From positions 1,686,501-1,750,500 of the forward strand of contig NC_016622.1 in assembly GCF_000283655.1 (NCBI RefSeq): a DNA stretch of 64,000 nt, given 5' to 3'. Every line of letters starts with the position of its first letter. Position 1 is the first letter of the stretch. A program made the translations under genes and the position numbers. Positions 46,612-55,081 of the stretch are shown here, one piece after another. Origin of the DNA: Azospirillum lipoferum 4B (GTDB lineage Bacteria > Pseudomonadota > Alphaproteobacteria > Azospirillales > Azospirillaceae). The notes beneath the pieces are model-generated. The model was not told the origin of the DNA. It did no database searches and saw only the letters and a program-made list of their open reading frames with translations.

Positions 46612-46639
46612 ACTATAGAAAAACCCCGGAACTTGTCAA
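46612..46639 (-). promoter_or_regulatory. Consensus sigma-70 promoter of the rpsM operon
   Basis: On the minus strand TTGACA (46634-46639) and TATAGT (46612-46617) are 16 bp apart. The start of transcription would be near 46605, giving an rpsM leader of about 130 nt. It makes the four-gene operon independent of any spc-type upstream genes. Confidence 0.75.
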
Positions 46640-46645
46640 GGCCGA

Positions 46646-48037
46646 TTACTCGGCGGGAACCGCCGGCCGGACAAGCTCCGGCCCGGTTTCCGGCGGTTCG
46701 CGGCCGCTGTCAGTGTCGTTGACTGCGATATCCCGGACCGGACCCGGAGTCCGCGGCAGCCGCCCGGCATTCAGCAGCGCACGGTCGCGGTTCACCTGCG
46801 GCAGGTCGAGGCTGAGCTTCAGTTCGATGTTGCGCCAGATCTGACGCAGCCGCTGCACATGCAGATCCTCGCCGATGGCCTGCACCACCGACTCCAGATT
46901 CTCCAGCGTGATGCCGCGGTCGGCCAGCAGCACCGTGCCCTTGCCGTCGGTCTTGGGGCAGTTCAGCGCCTGAACCAGCCGGGGCTGCGACTCCGGCCGC
47001 GCCATGAAGCGTTCGATGTCGAAGATGGTGCGGACATTGACGACGCGCAGCGCCTCGATCTGATCGAGGTCGAGCGCCAGGATCAGCTGGGCCTGCGCCA
47101 CCCAATCCATCGTCTCGTAGATGCCATAGGGCGTCTCGACAAACAGCAGGATCGGATTCGCGGTGGCAAGGTTCTGCACATCCTCGATCTCGAACTCGGC
47201 CAGCCGGAATTTGATGGACGAATCGATCCCCAGGATCATGTCGATCGGATATTCGCGGACGAATCCCTGCGCCCGGGGATCGATCCGCCGCACCTGCAGC
47301 TGCGGCACCCGGCTGAGCAGGGTCTGCAAGCCGAGCCTGGGAAAGAAGCCGATCAGGAATGCCACGATCAGCTCCGGCACCCGGTCGCCGACCGCCCCCT
47401 CCGGCGCCATTTGTGCAAGATCCATATAGCCGTGATGCAGGGTGACCGAGGTGACGCAGGCCAGGATGATATGACCGGTCACCCGCAGGAAGGAAATCGG
47501 CGACAAATCATAGTTGGAGATGCGGCGGATCAGATAGTCGATCGACCAGACATAAGCGCCGAAGAAGGTGAAGGACAGCACCGCCACGGTCTGAAGCTGG
47601 TAGTGCACAAGATCGATCGGCGTCACCCCGTCGACACCGTACAGCGTCATCCCGCTGAACAGCGGCTGAAAATGGTCCAGCCGGTCCTTGCCCAGCAGCA
47701 TGCCGCTGGAGGTCAGGAAACCGCTGAAGGACACCATGATGAAGACGAGGACAGGAAAGAAATAGGCCCGCCATTCCGATGGATGCGTGTTGTCGGGTCC
47801 CTGAGGCAGGGCGCGGTATTTGTAGGCGGCGAATTCGAAGGACGGGATCAGCTGGTCATGATCGCACCCCTCGATGCGGAAAACCGATTCCAGATCGGCG
47901 ATGATCTTCTGCCGCACATTCTTGATGTTGCTGCGGCCGATGAAGATCGTCAGCGGCAGTATGAAAGACAGGGCGAGCAGGCCCATCGCGCTCAGCACCC
48001 GCAGCTCGCCGATCACATGAATCACTTGGTCGAACAT
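46646..48037 (-). CDS. Integral membrane protein of unknown function with a cytoplasmic C-terminal domain
   Basis: The 463-residue protein has about six hydrophobic segments in its first 240 residues. These include LSAMGLLALSFILPLTIFIG, FFPVLVFIMVSFSGFLTSSG and VAVLSFTFFGAYVWSIDYLI. The C-terminal 200 residues are soluble and helical, with LDLDQIEALRVVNVRTIFDI and ENLESVVQAIGEDLHVQRLR; they look like a repeat of short helix-hairpin units. I recognise no family. Its end is close to the rpsM promoter, so it is transcribed towards the ribosomal operon but separated by that promoter. The ATG at 48037 is preceded by GGGGG. Confidence 0.7.
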   Translation of the reverse strand: MFDQVIHVIGELRVLSAMGLLALSFILPLTIFIGRSNIKNVRQKIIADLESVFRIEGCDHDQLIPSFEFAAYKYRALPQGPDNTHPSEWRAYFFPVLVFIMVSFSGFLTSSGMLLGKDRLDHFQPLFSGMTLYGVDGVTPIDLVHYQLQTVAVLSFTFFGAYVWSIDYLIRRISNYDLSPISFLRVTGHIILACVTSVTLHHGYMDLAQMAPEGAVGDRVPELIVAFLIGFFPRLGLQTLLSRVPQLQVRRIDPRAQGFVREYPIDMILGIDSSIKFRLAEFEIEDVQNLATANPILLFVETPYGIYETMDWVAQAQLILALDLDQIEALRVVNVRTIFDIERFMARPESQPRLVQALNCPKTDGKGTVLLADRGITLENLESVVQAIGEDLHVQRLRQIWRNIELKLSLDLPQVNRDRALLNAGRLPRTPGPVRDIAVNDTDSGREPPETGPELVRPAVPAE

Positions 48038-48197
48038 CGCACCCCCGGCATCCGGCCCGGCCACACCGATTGTGGACGTGCGGGATCTGCGCAGCGACCG
48101 CCCCCTGGTCGAATTGCCGGGCACTATACCTCTTTAGCGCGTCTTTTAGGAGAGTATTGCTCGCGTCAACCGTTGGCAGCCGATCCTGCCCGTCTGC

Positions 48198-48755
48198 CTA
48201 GAGGTCGGTTCCAGCGGCACGATGTCGAAGAGCGTCGGCCTGCGCCCGGACCCGGCCGAGATGGGGATTGATCTCCAGCGCCGCATCGAAGGCACGCAGC
48301 GCCGGCTTCTCGTCCCCAAGCGCCAGATAGACCAGCCCCAATTCCACGAATGCACCGAAATGGCGCGGCTCCAAGGACAGGGCGTGGCGCAGGTCGAGCA
48401 TGGCCGAGCGGTAATCGCCCAGCATGTAATGGGCCGCGGCACGCTTGTTCCAGCCTTCCGCATAGGAGGGGTCGCGGGCGACCACTGCGTCGAATGCGCG
48501 CAGTGCCGAGTGGTAATCGTCGCTGTTCAGGCTGAGAACGCCGGCACGCATGTCGCGAACCATCGCCGGGTCGGGATGGTCGAGCCAGTATTCCCAGATA
48601 TGCTCTTCCACCGATTCGGCATAGGCGGCGTCGGTGGTGCTGTGCAAGGCTTGAAAAAGGCCGTCCAGACGCACATTGCCCTGCCCCGCCCCGGCCGGCA
48701 CCCCGAGGGTCAGCAGCAAAAGCACAGTCAAGGAAAAGAAGCGCCGAATCATCAT
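48198..48755 (-). CDS. Secreted tetratricopeptide repeat protein
   Basis: The 185-residue protein has a Sec signal peptide (MMIRRFFSLTVLLLLTLGV, cleavage near AGAGQ). Three TPR units follow from about residue 70 (DYHSALRAFDAVVARDPSYA, then GDYRSAMLDLRHALSLEP and GDEKPALRAFDAALEINP). TPRs bind partner proteins; the partner here is unknown and probably periplasmic. It stands on the minus strand 160 bp upstream of the membrane-protein gene. Confidence 0.85.
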   Translation of the reverse strand: MMIRRFFSLTVLLLLTLGVPAGAGQGNVRLDGLFQALHSTTDAAYAESVEEHIWEYWLDHPDPAMVRDMRAGVLSLNSDDYHSALRAFDAVVARDPSYAEGWNKRAAAHYMLGDYRSAMLDLRHALSLEPRHFGAFVELGLVYLALGDEKPALRAFDAALEINPHLGRVRAQADALRHRAAGTDL

Positions 48756-48965
48756 GCCCCAAATTTGGGCACGGATTCGACTCTCTGCCAACTATTTTTT
48801 TGTTGCAAATTGCTAATGAATTCGACAAAGGCGCCCGACGCCCCGCCCTGACCGCGGTCCCAATGCTGCCGGACCATCCCGCCTAAGCCGCCCGCCCGCC
48901 CCCTTCACCCTTGGCATGGCTGTCGGGCGAGTGCCGCAACGGTCCTCAACGGCCCTTCCGAACGC

Positions 48966-49004
48966 CGAAAAAGCCAACGGCCGGCGGATTGCTCCGCCGG
49001 CCGT
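48966..49004 (-). terminator. Terminator of fusA
   Basis: ACGGCCGGCGGA (48977-48988) pairs exactly with TCCGCCGGCCGT (48993-49004). On the minus strand it is followed by TGGCTTTTTCGG. The stem-loop lies 39 bp after the fusA stop codon. It also has TTTT on the plus side. Confidence 0.9.
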
Positions 49005-49042
49005 CGGTTTTACCGGATGTGTCCCGATTGCCAGGAAGGCGA

Positions 49043-51184
49043 TCAGGCGGCCTTGTTGCGGCCGGCCACGATTTCGTCGGTGACGTTGCGCGGCACCGGC
49101 TCGTAGTGGCTGAACTCCATCGAGTAGGACGCACGGCCCGAGGTCATGCCGCGCAGCTGGCCGATGTAGCCGAACATCTCGTTCAGCGGGACATTGGCCT
49201 CGACGGCGATATTCGAACCACGCTCCAGCTGGCCCAGGACGGTGCCGCGACGACGGTTCACGTCGCCGATGACGTCGCCCAGGTAATCCTCCGGCGTGAC
49301 GATCTCGACCTTCATCACCGGCTCGAGCAGGATCGGGCCGGCCTTCGGCAGAGCCTCACGGAAGCAGGCCTTGGCGGCGATTTCGAACGTCAGGGCGTTC
49401 GAGTCGACGTCGTGGTACTTGCCGTCCACCAGGCGGGCGCTGAAGTCGACAGTCGGGTAGCCGGCGAGGACGCCGTCTTCCTTCTGCATTTCCAGACCCT
49501 TGCCGACCGACGGGACATATTCGCGCGGAACCGAACCGCCGACCGTCTCGTCCTTGAAGGTGAAGCCGGCGCCACGCTCCAGCGGCTCGAAGATGATCTT
49601 CACTTCGGCGAACTGGCCCGAACCGCCGGTCTGCTTCTTGTGGGTGTAGGTGTATTCGACCGGCTTGGTGATCGTCTCGCGGTAGGCGACCTGGGGCTTG
49701 CCCATGTTGCCTTCCACGCCGAACTCCGTGCGCATGCGGTCCAGCGTCACTTCCAGGTGCAGCTCGCCCATGCCGCGCAGGATGGTCTGGCCGGTTTCAC
49801 GGTCGGTCTCCAGGCGGAGCGACGGATCGGCGCGGACCATCTTGCCGAGCGCGATGGAGAACTTCTCCTGCTCGCCCTTGGTCTTCGGCTCGACCGAAAC
49901 GCTGATGACGGGGTCGGGGAAGCGCATGCGCTCCAGGATGACCGGGTGGGCGGCGTCGCACAGCGTGTCACCGGTCTCGGTCTCCTGCAGGGAGACGAGC
50001 GCGATGATGTCGCCGGCGCGGGCTTCCTCGATCGGGTTGGCTTCCTTGGCGAACATCTCGACCATGCGGCCGATCTTCTCGCGCTTGCCGCGGGTCGAGT
50101 TCAGGATCGACATGCCCTTCGTCAGCACGCCCGAATAGACGCGGATGAAGGTCATCGAGCCGTAGGTGTCGTTCAGCACCTTGAAGGCCAGCGCCGAGAA
50201 GGGCGCGTCGTCGGAGCTGAGACGCTCGCCGTTCGCGTTGCCGTCCTCATCCACCGTCTTGATCGCCTCGACGTCGGTCGGGGCGGGCAGCAGATCGACG
50301 ACCGCGTCCAGAACCTGGCACACGCCCTTGTTCTTGTAGGACGAGCCGCACAGAACCGGGGTGAAGGCGCCGGTGATGGTGCCCTTGCGCAGGCAGGCGC
50401 GCAGCACGTCGGCCGACGGCTCCTCACCCGACTCCAGGTAGGCTTCCATCGCCGCGTCGTCCTGCTCCAGGGCGGTGTCGACGAGTTCGGCGCGCAGGGC
50501 CGGAATGCTGGCGACGTTGTCCAGGTCTTCCTTGACGGTCAGGTTGAGCTTCTGGGCGAGATCGTCGGTGATCTCCCAGGTCTCCCACTTGGCGTCCTTG
50601 TCGTCGGAGAACCAGACATAGGCCTTCATCTCGACGAGGTCGACCATGCCGCGGAAGTTGTCTTCCGAGCCGAGCGGAACCTGGATGCAGACCGGGCGCG
50701 CGTTCAGGCGCTGACGGATCATGCTGACGCAGCGCTGGAAGTTGGCGCCGGAGCGGTCCATCTTGTTGACGTAGCAGATGCGCGGAACGTTGTAGTTGTC
50801 CGCCAGACGCCAGTTGGTCTCCGACTGCGGCTCCACGCCGGCGACGCCGTCGAACACCACGACCGCACCGTCGAGCACGCGCAGAGAGCGGTTCACCTCG
50901 ATGGTGAAGTCGACGTGGCCCGGGGTGTCGATGACGTTGATCTTCTTGTCGCGCCAGAAAGCCGAAACCGCGGCGGACTGAATGGTGATGCCGCGCTTCT
51001 GCTCCTGCTCCATGTAGTCGGTCGTGGTCGACGTCTTCAGATCCTTCGTCTCGTGGACGTCGATGATCGTGTGCTTGCGACCCGTGTAGTACAGAATGCG
51101 TTCGGTGGTCGTCGTCTTGCCCGCGTCGACGTGGGCGATGATGCCGATGTTCCGAATGTCAGACAGTGGCGTTTGGCGCGGCAT
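49043..51184 (-). CDS. fusA: Elongation factor G (likely a second, divergent copy)
   Basis: EF-G moves tRNAs and mRNA after peptide-bond formation and helps recycle ribosomes. The 713-residue protein has all GTPase motifs: [38 protein letters not shown] and [15 protein letters not shown]. Domains II-V end with [20 protein letters not shown]-like [15 protein letters not shown]. Switch I is longer than usual, with an insert [20 protein letters not shown] where the normal protein reads ATMDWMEQEQERG. It is not in a str operon (no rpsL, rpsG or tuf beside it), so it is probably a paralogue of the main gene. A perfect CtrA box lies upstream. Confidence 0.93.
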   Translation of the reverse strand: MPRQTPLSDIRNIGIIAHVDAGKTTTTERILYYTGRKHTIIDVHETKDLKTSTTTDYMEQEQKRGITIQSAAVSAFWRDKKINVIDTPGHVDFTIEVNRSLRVLDGAVVVFDGVAGVEPQSETNWRLADNYNVPRICYVNKMDRSGANFQRCVSMIRQRLNARPVCIQVPLGSEDNFRGMVDLVEMKAYVWFSDDKDAKWETWEITDDLAQKLNLTVKEDLDNVASIPALRAELVDTALEQDDAAMEAYLESGEEPSADVLRACLRKGTITGAFTPVLCGSSYKNKGVCQVLDAVVDLLPAPTDVEAIKTVDEDGNANGERLSSDDAPFSALAFKVLNDTYGSMTFIRVYSGVLTKGMSILNSTRGKREKIGRMVEMFAKEANPIEEARAGDIIALVSLQETETGDTLCDAAHPVILERMRFPDPVISVSVEPKTKGEQEKFSIALGKMVRADPSLRLETDRETGQTILRGMGELHLEVTLDRMRTEFGVEGNMGKPQVAYRETITKPVEYTYTHKKQTGGSGQFAEVKIIFEPLERGAGFTFKDETVGGSVPREYVPSVGKGLEMQKEDGVLAGYPTVDFSARLVDGKYHDVDSNALTFEIAAKACFREALPKAGPILLEPVMKVEIVTPEDYLGDVIGDVNRRRGTVLGQLERGSNIAVEANVPLNEMFGYIGQLRGMTSGRASYSMEFSHYEPVPRNVTDEIVAGRNKAA

Positions 51185-51280
51185 GTTGCGGTTCCATTGC
51201 AGTAACGCGACAACCGAAGCGCGACCGTCAGGGTCGTCCGCTTCGGCGGCAGAGGTTGGTCGGGGTTTTACGGGCGATCT

Positions 51281-51297
51281 GTTAAGGCGTCATTAAC
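51281..51297. promoter_or_regulatory. Perfect CtrA box upstream of fusA
   Basis: GTTAA-GGCGTCA-TTAAC matches the CtrA consensus TTAA-N7-TTAAC at every fixed base, and the flanking G makes it symmetric on both strands. It lies about 100 bp before the fusA ATG and downstream of the ridA gene. Prediction only. Confidence 0.6.
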
Positions 51298-51412
51298 ATT
51301 CCGTAAACCGACAAGCAATTTGTCGGAATATTGAAGCGCGCGGCCCTCACAGCGTTCGGGCCACGCCGGCACACCCCAACCGAGGCTGCCGGGTCGCCCC
51401 GTTTCCGCCGCC

Positions 51413-51760
51413 TTATTTAGCAGCGGTGACCTGAATTTCAACGAGATACTCCGGGGCAGCCAGCTTGGCTTCCACCGTGGCGCGGGCTGGCGGATTGGCC
51501 GGATCGACCCAGGCCTCCCACGCCTTGTTCATCGCGCCGAAGCTGGCGATGTCCACCAGATAGATCGTGGCCGACAGCAGCTTGCTCTTGTCGCTGCCCG
51601 CTTCCGCCAGCAGGGCGTCGATCTGGGCCAGGATTTGGGCGGTCTGACGCTCGACGTCGGGCGTCGGCTCGTCGGCGACCTGACCGGCGAGATAGACCGT
51701 GTCCTTATGGACGACCATCTGGCTCATGCGCGGTCCGGTGTGGAAGCGCTGGATCGACAT
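51413..51760 (-). CDS. RidA-family enamine/imine deaminase
   Basis: RidA proteins hydrolyse reactive enamines and imines made by PLP enzymes. The 115-residue protein has HKDTVYLAGQVADEPTPDVE, then QTAQILAQIDALLAEAGSDK, and the conserved Arg of the active site in PPARATVEAKLAAPEYLVEI. The length is normal for this trimeric family. It stands alone, upstream of fusA on the same strand but with a separate 228-bp gap. Confidence 0.93.
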   Translation of the reverse strand: MSIQRFHTGPRMSQMVVHKDTVYLAGQVADEPTPDVERQTAQILAQIDALLAEAGSDKSKLLSATIYLVDIASFGAMNKAWEAWVDPANPPARATVEAKLAAPEYLVEIQVTAAK

Positions 51761-51856
51761 GACGAATAGACTCCGGGTTCCGGGGGCTCGAAAAAGACGC
51801 GCGTACGTCTATGCCATTCGGAGCCCCGCGCGAAGTAAAAAATGCGCCTCCCCCGC

Positions 51857-52618
51857 TCAGGGCTGCTCCGCGGCGGTATCCTTCGCCAAAACTGCGGCGA
51901 ACCGGCCGGCGGCGACGGCGAAATTGCGCACGGCCGGCGCATTTCCGGCGGCGACGCCGACTCCGGCGACAGCCCAGCCGCCCCCCGCCGGGCCGTCGCC
52001 GCTCGCGAACCGCACCAGCAGCGGCCCGCCGCTGGTTCCGCGCGTGGCGTCGCAATCATGCACCAGCAGCCCGGCGCTCTCCCCCAGCATCCGGCAATCG
52101 CGGTCGGCCATCAGGATCTGCGCCCGGTCCTGGCTGTAGCCGCCGAGCATCAGCGGCGTCCCGGCCGGCAGGGGCACGGCGCTGACGGGAAGCGGCGGCA
52201 CCGATTCCGGCGCCGCCTCGGCCAGCGTCAGCACCGCCCAGTCGGCGGAAACCACCGGATTGGCCGCGGCGGGATCATAGGCCGGATCGGTCGCGACGCG
52301 GGCCACCCTGACATGCCGGGTGTAATCTCCCCGGTCATAGCCGAACAGGACATGCAGCGAAGACGCCTCCAGGAATCGCCGCGTGCGCGGGTTGAACAGG
52401 CAATGGCCGGCGGTCACCACCGTGCGCCGCCCGACCAGCGCCCCGGTGCAGCGTCCGGCCAGATTGGTCTGCACGCGGACGACGCTGCGCCAGGGAGCGG
52501 CCGACGCATCCACCGGCACCCGCCGGTCCCCCGGCCCGACGCCGGGCAGCAGCGGCCGTTCCGCATGGGCAGCGGGCGCACCGGCCAGAACGACGAGCAC
52601 CAGCGCGGCTGCGACCAT
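51857..52618 (-). CDS. Secreted trypsin-like serine protease
   Basis: The 253-residue protein has a short signal peptide (MVAAALVLVVLAGAPAAHA). A chymotrypsin-fold domain carries the catalytic triad: His in TVVTAGHCLFNP, Asp in VVSADWAVLTL and Ser in TRGTSGGPLLVRF. Two cysteine pairs (near NLAGRCTGALV and HCL; DRDCRM and HDCDA) suit disulfides. It lacks a PDZ domain, so it is not a DegP type. It is likely periplasmic or secreted. The start is chosen at the signal peptide; an upstream basic n-region start is not seen. It is divergent from the topoisomerase gene. Confidence 0.87.
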   Translation of the reverse strand: MVAAALVLVVLAGAPAAHAERPLLPGVGPGDRRVPVDASAAPWRSVVRVQTNLAGRCTGALVGRRTVVTAGHCLFNPRTRRFLEASSLHVLFGYDRGDYTRHVRVARVATDPAYDPAAANPVVSADWAVLTLAEAAPESVPPLPVSAVPLPAGTPLMLGGYSQDRAQILMADRDCRMLGESAGLLVHDCDATRGTSGGPLLVRFASGDGPAGGGWAVAGVGVAAGNAPAVRNFAVAAGRFAAVLAKDTAAEQP

Positions 52619-52693
52619 ACGGCCGAGGCCAGGGTGGTGCCGACCGCGCGCATGTTCTTGCTCCGTTTCCCTCAATCCCGTATTCTCCCGCGC

Positions 52694-54952
52694 ATGGCGA
52701 CGCTGATCATCACCGAAAAATCCAGCCAGGCGAAGGACCTGCGCGCGGCCCTGGGCGACCGTTACGGCCGCATCCTGCCGGCCGAGGGGCACCTGTTGCG
52801 GCTTGCCGAGCCGGACGAGGTCGATCCCGCCTGGAAACGCTGGTCGCCGACCCTGCTGAAGCCGGACGGGCTCTATCCCACCCGCCCCGACCAGGGCGGC
52901 AACAAGGCGGCGAAGCTGCAGGCCATCACTGCCGCGCTGCGCGCCTGCGACGAGGTGATCCTCGCCACCGACTGCGACCGCGAAGGCCAGCTGATCGGTC
53001 AGGAGATCCTGGAGCATGTCGGCTATCGCGGCAAGGTGCGGCGCGCTCTTTTCACGGCGCAGGACCCGAAGACCCTGCGCGACGCCTTCTCCGCGCTGAA
53101 GCCCAACGACAGCATGCGCCCGCTCTACGAGGCGGCGGTGGCGCGCCAGCAGGCCGACCAGATCTACAACCTGTCGCTGACCCGAACCGCGACCAAGACC
53201 CTGCTGGCGCCCGGCACCCGCGGCGTCATCGGCATCGGCCGGGTGAAGACCCCGACGCTCGCCATCGTCTGCCTGCGCGAGCTGGAAATCCGCAACTTCA
53301 AGCCGGAGGATTATTTCGAGGTCGTGGCGACCGCCAGCGTGGCGGAGGGCAGCTTTCAGATGCGCCACGCCCCGGCGCCGAAGGACCGCATCAAGGACCG
53401 GGCGACGGCCGAGGCCATCGCCCGCGCCGCCGACAACCACCGCGGCCCGCTGACCGTGACGGTGGAGGAGAAGCGGCAGGTCCCGCCCAAGCTCTACGAC
53501 CTGCCGGCGCTGCAGAAGACCTGCGGTCAGCGCTGGGGCTGGACCGCCGACCGCACGCTGGCGGTGGCGCAGGAGCTGTATGACGGCGACGGCAAGAAGC
53601 TGATAACCTATCCGCGCGCCGAGGCACGCTATCTGTCGGAGAACCAGATCGCCGACGTGCCGGCCATCGTCGGCGCGCTGACCCGGCTGCGCGGCTTCGC
53701 CCATCTCGACATTGCGCGGCCGGTGATCCGCAAGGGCAAGTCCGGCCATTTCTGCGACAAGGCGCTGGAGGGCGTGTCGCACCATGCGGTGATCCCCAAC
53801 GTCAATGTGCTGGACGATCTGGAATCGCGGCTGGTCCGCCTGACCGACGATGAGAAGCGGCTGTATGCGCTGATCTGCCGCTCCTATCTAGCCGCGGTGA
53901 TGCCGGATTACGAGTATCGCCAGACCAGCGTGACCATGCCGGTGCCGATGCCGACGCCCGGGGGGACCAAGCCGGTCGCCTTCCGCGCCGTCGGCCGTAT
54001 CCCGCTGAAGCTGGGCTGGAAGGCCGCCTTCGGCTCTGCCGAGAGCGATGACCGCTCCGGCGGGAAACCGGAGGAGGAGGCCGAGCAGACCCTGCCGCCG
54101 CTGACCGATGGGGAGCCGGCGACCCTGAGCGATCCGAAGTTGGAGGCCAAGCGCACCCAGGCGCCGCCGCGCTACAACGAAGGCACGCTGGTGGACGCCA
54201 TGCAGAACGCCTGGCGGTTCGTCGAGGAGCCGTCCCTGCGCGACCGGCTGAAGGAGGCCAAGGGGATCGGCACCCCGGCCACCCGCGCCGAAGTCATCAA
54301 GGGGCTGCGCAAGCAGAACCTGCTGGGCGCGGACGGCAAATGGCTGGTCCCGACACCGGCCGGCCTGCACCTGTTCGAGACGCTGCGCGCCGCCGCCCCG
54401 ACCCTGGTCGATCCCGGCACCACCGCGCTGTGGGAAATGAAGCTGGACGATGTGGTCACCGGACGCGCCGATTTCCGCCGGGTGATCGACGCCATCGCGA
54501 CGGAGGCGGAGCGGCTGATCGGTGCGCTGGTCGGGCAACGCGGCACGCTGCTCGACCTCGGCATGCCCGCACCCAAGGCACGATTCGCCCGCCGCGGCAC
54601 TGGTGGGCGCACCACCGGCGCCGCAGCGGGTGCTGCCAAGCCGGTGCGGCGGCGGACCCGCAAGGCCGAAGCTCCGGTGGAGGGTGGGGCTGCCGCGCCG
54701 AAGCCGCGCCGTGTCCGCAAAGCCAAGGCTCCGGCATCGGCACCGCCGACGAGCGCGCAGGCGGATAACGGACGGCCTGCCGCTCCGGCCACCGCTCCTG
54801 CGCCGCCGAATGGGCTTCGCCGCCGCGAGCCGACGGAGCGCATGGTCGCCTTCGCCCGCAGTCTGGCGGAGCGCAAGGGAATCGACCTGCCCGATCCGTG
54901 CCTGCGCGACTTCGATCAGTGCCGCAGCTTCCTGGACCAGCACGCACGCTGA
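52694..54952 (+). CDS. Type IA topoisomerase (topoisomerase III-like)
   Basis: The 752-residue protein starts with a Toprim domain (MATLIITEKSSQAKDLRAAL; acidic DCDREGQLIGQEIL). The type IA core follows, with NLSLTRTATKTLLAPGTRG and IGRVKTPTLAIVCLRE. The predicted active tyrosine is 306 in KLITYPRAEARYLS, where family members have YxRTDS. KGIGTPATRAEVIKGL is intact. No zinc fingers are present. An Arg/Lys/Ala-rich linker (about 620-700) leads to a C-terminal domain, EPTERMVAFARSLAERKGID, as in many alphaproteobacterial forms. It would decatenate or relax DNA with topA in the same cell. Confidence 0.88.
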   Translation: MATLIITEKSSQAKDLRAALGDRYGRILPAEGHLLRLAEPDEVDPAWKRWSPTLLKPDGLYPTRPDQGGNKAAKLQAITAALRACDEVILATDCDREGQLIGQEILEHVGYRGKVRRALFTAQDPKTLRDAFSALKPNDSMRPLYEAAVARQQADQIYNLSLTRTATKTLLAPGTRGVIGIGRVKTPTLAIVCLRELEIRNFKPEDYFEVVATASVAEGSFQMRHAPAPKDRIKDRATAEAIARAADNHRGPLTVTVEEKRQVPPKLYDLPALQKTCGQRWGWTADRTLAVAQELYDGDGKKLITYPRAEARYLSENQIADVPAIVGALTRLRGFAHLDIARPVIRKGKSGHFCDKALEGVSHHAVIPNVNVLDDLESRLVRLTDDEKRLYALICRSYLAAVMPDYEYRQTSVTMPVPMPTPGGTKPVAFRAVGRIPLKLGWKAAFGSAESDDRSGGKPEEEAEQTLPPLTDGEPATLSDPKLEAKRTQAPPRYNEGTLVDAMQNAWRFVEEPSLRDRLKEAKGIGTPATRAEVIKGLRKQNLLGADGKWLVPTPAGLHLFETLRAAAPTLVDPGTTALWEMKLDDVVTGRADFRRVIDAIATEAERLIGALVGQRGTLLDLGMPAPKARFARRGTGGRTTGAAAGAAKPVRRRTRKAEAPVEGGAAAPKPRRVRKAKAPASAPPTSAQADNGRPAAPATAPAPPNGLRRREPTERMVAFARSLAERKGIDLPDPCLRDFDQCRSFLDQHAR

Positions 54953-55081
54953 GCCACCGCAGGATCGCTGGGTGGCAGCCGCCCCATTGATTGCGGTGGC
55001 GCGGAGATTCGCTCTTTTTTGGCAAGATTGGTCACTGGACGATACCCGCGTCGCCAGCAATTCTCTTGGCATTCTCAATCA

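Noticed and set aside
48911-51205. A plus-strand reading frame of about 760 codons opposite fusA
   Set aside because: EF-G on the minus strand is unambiguous; the opposite frame is a codon-bias shadow.
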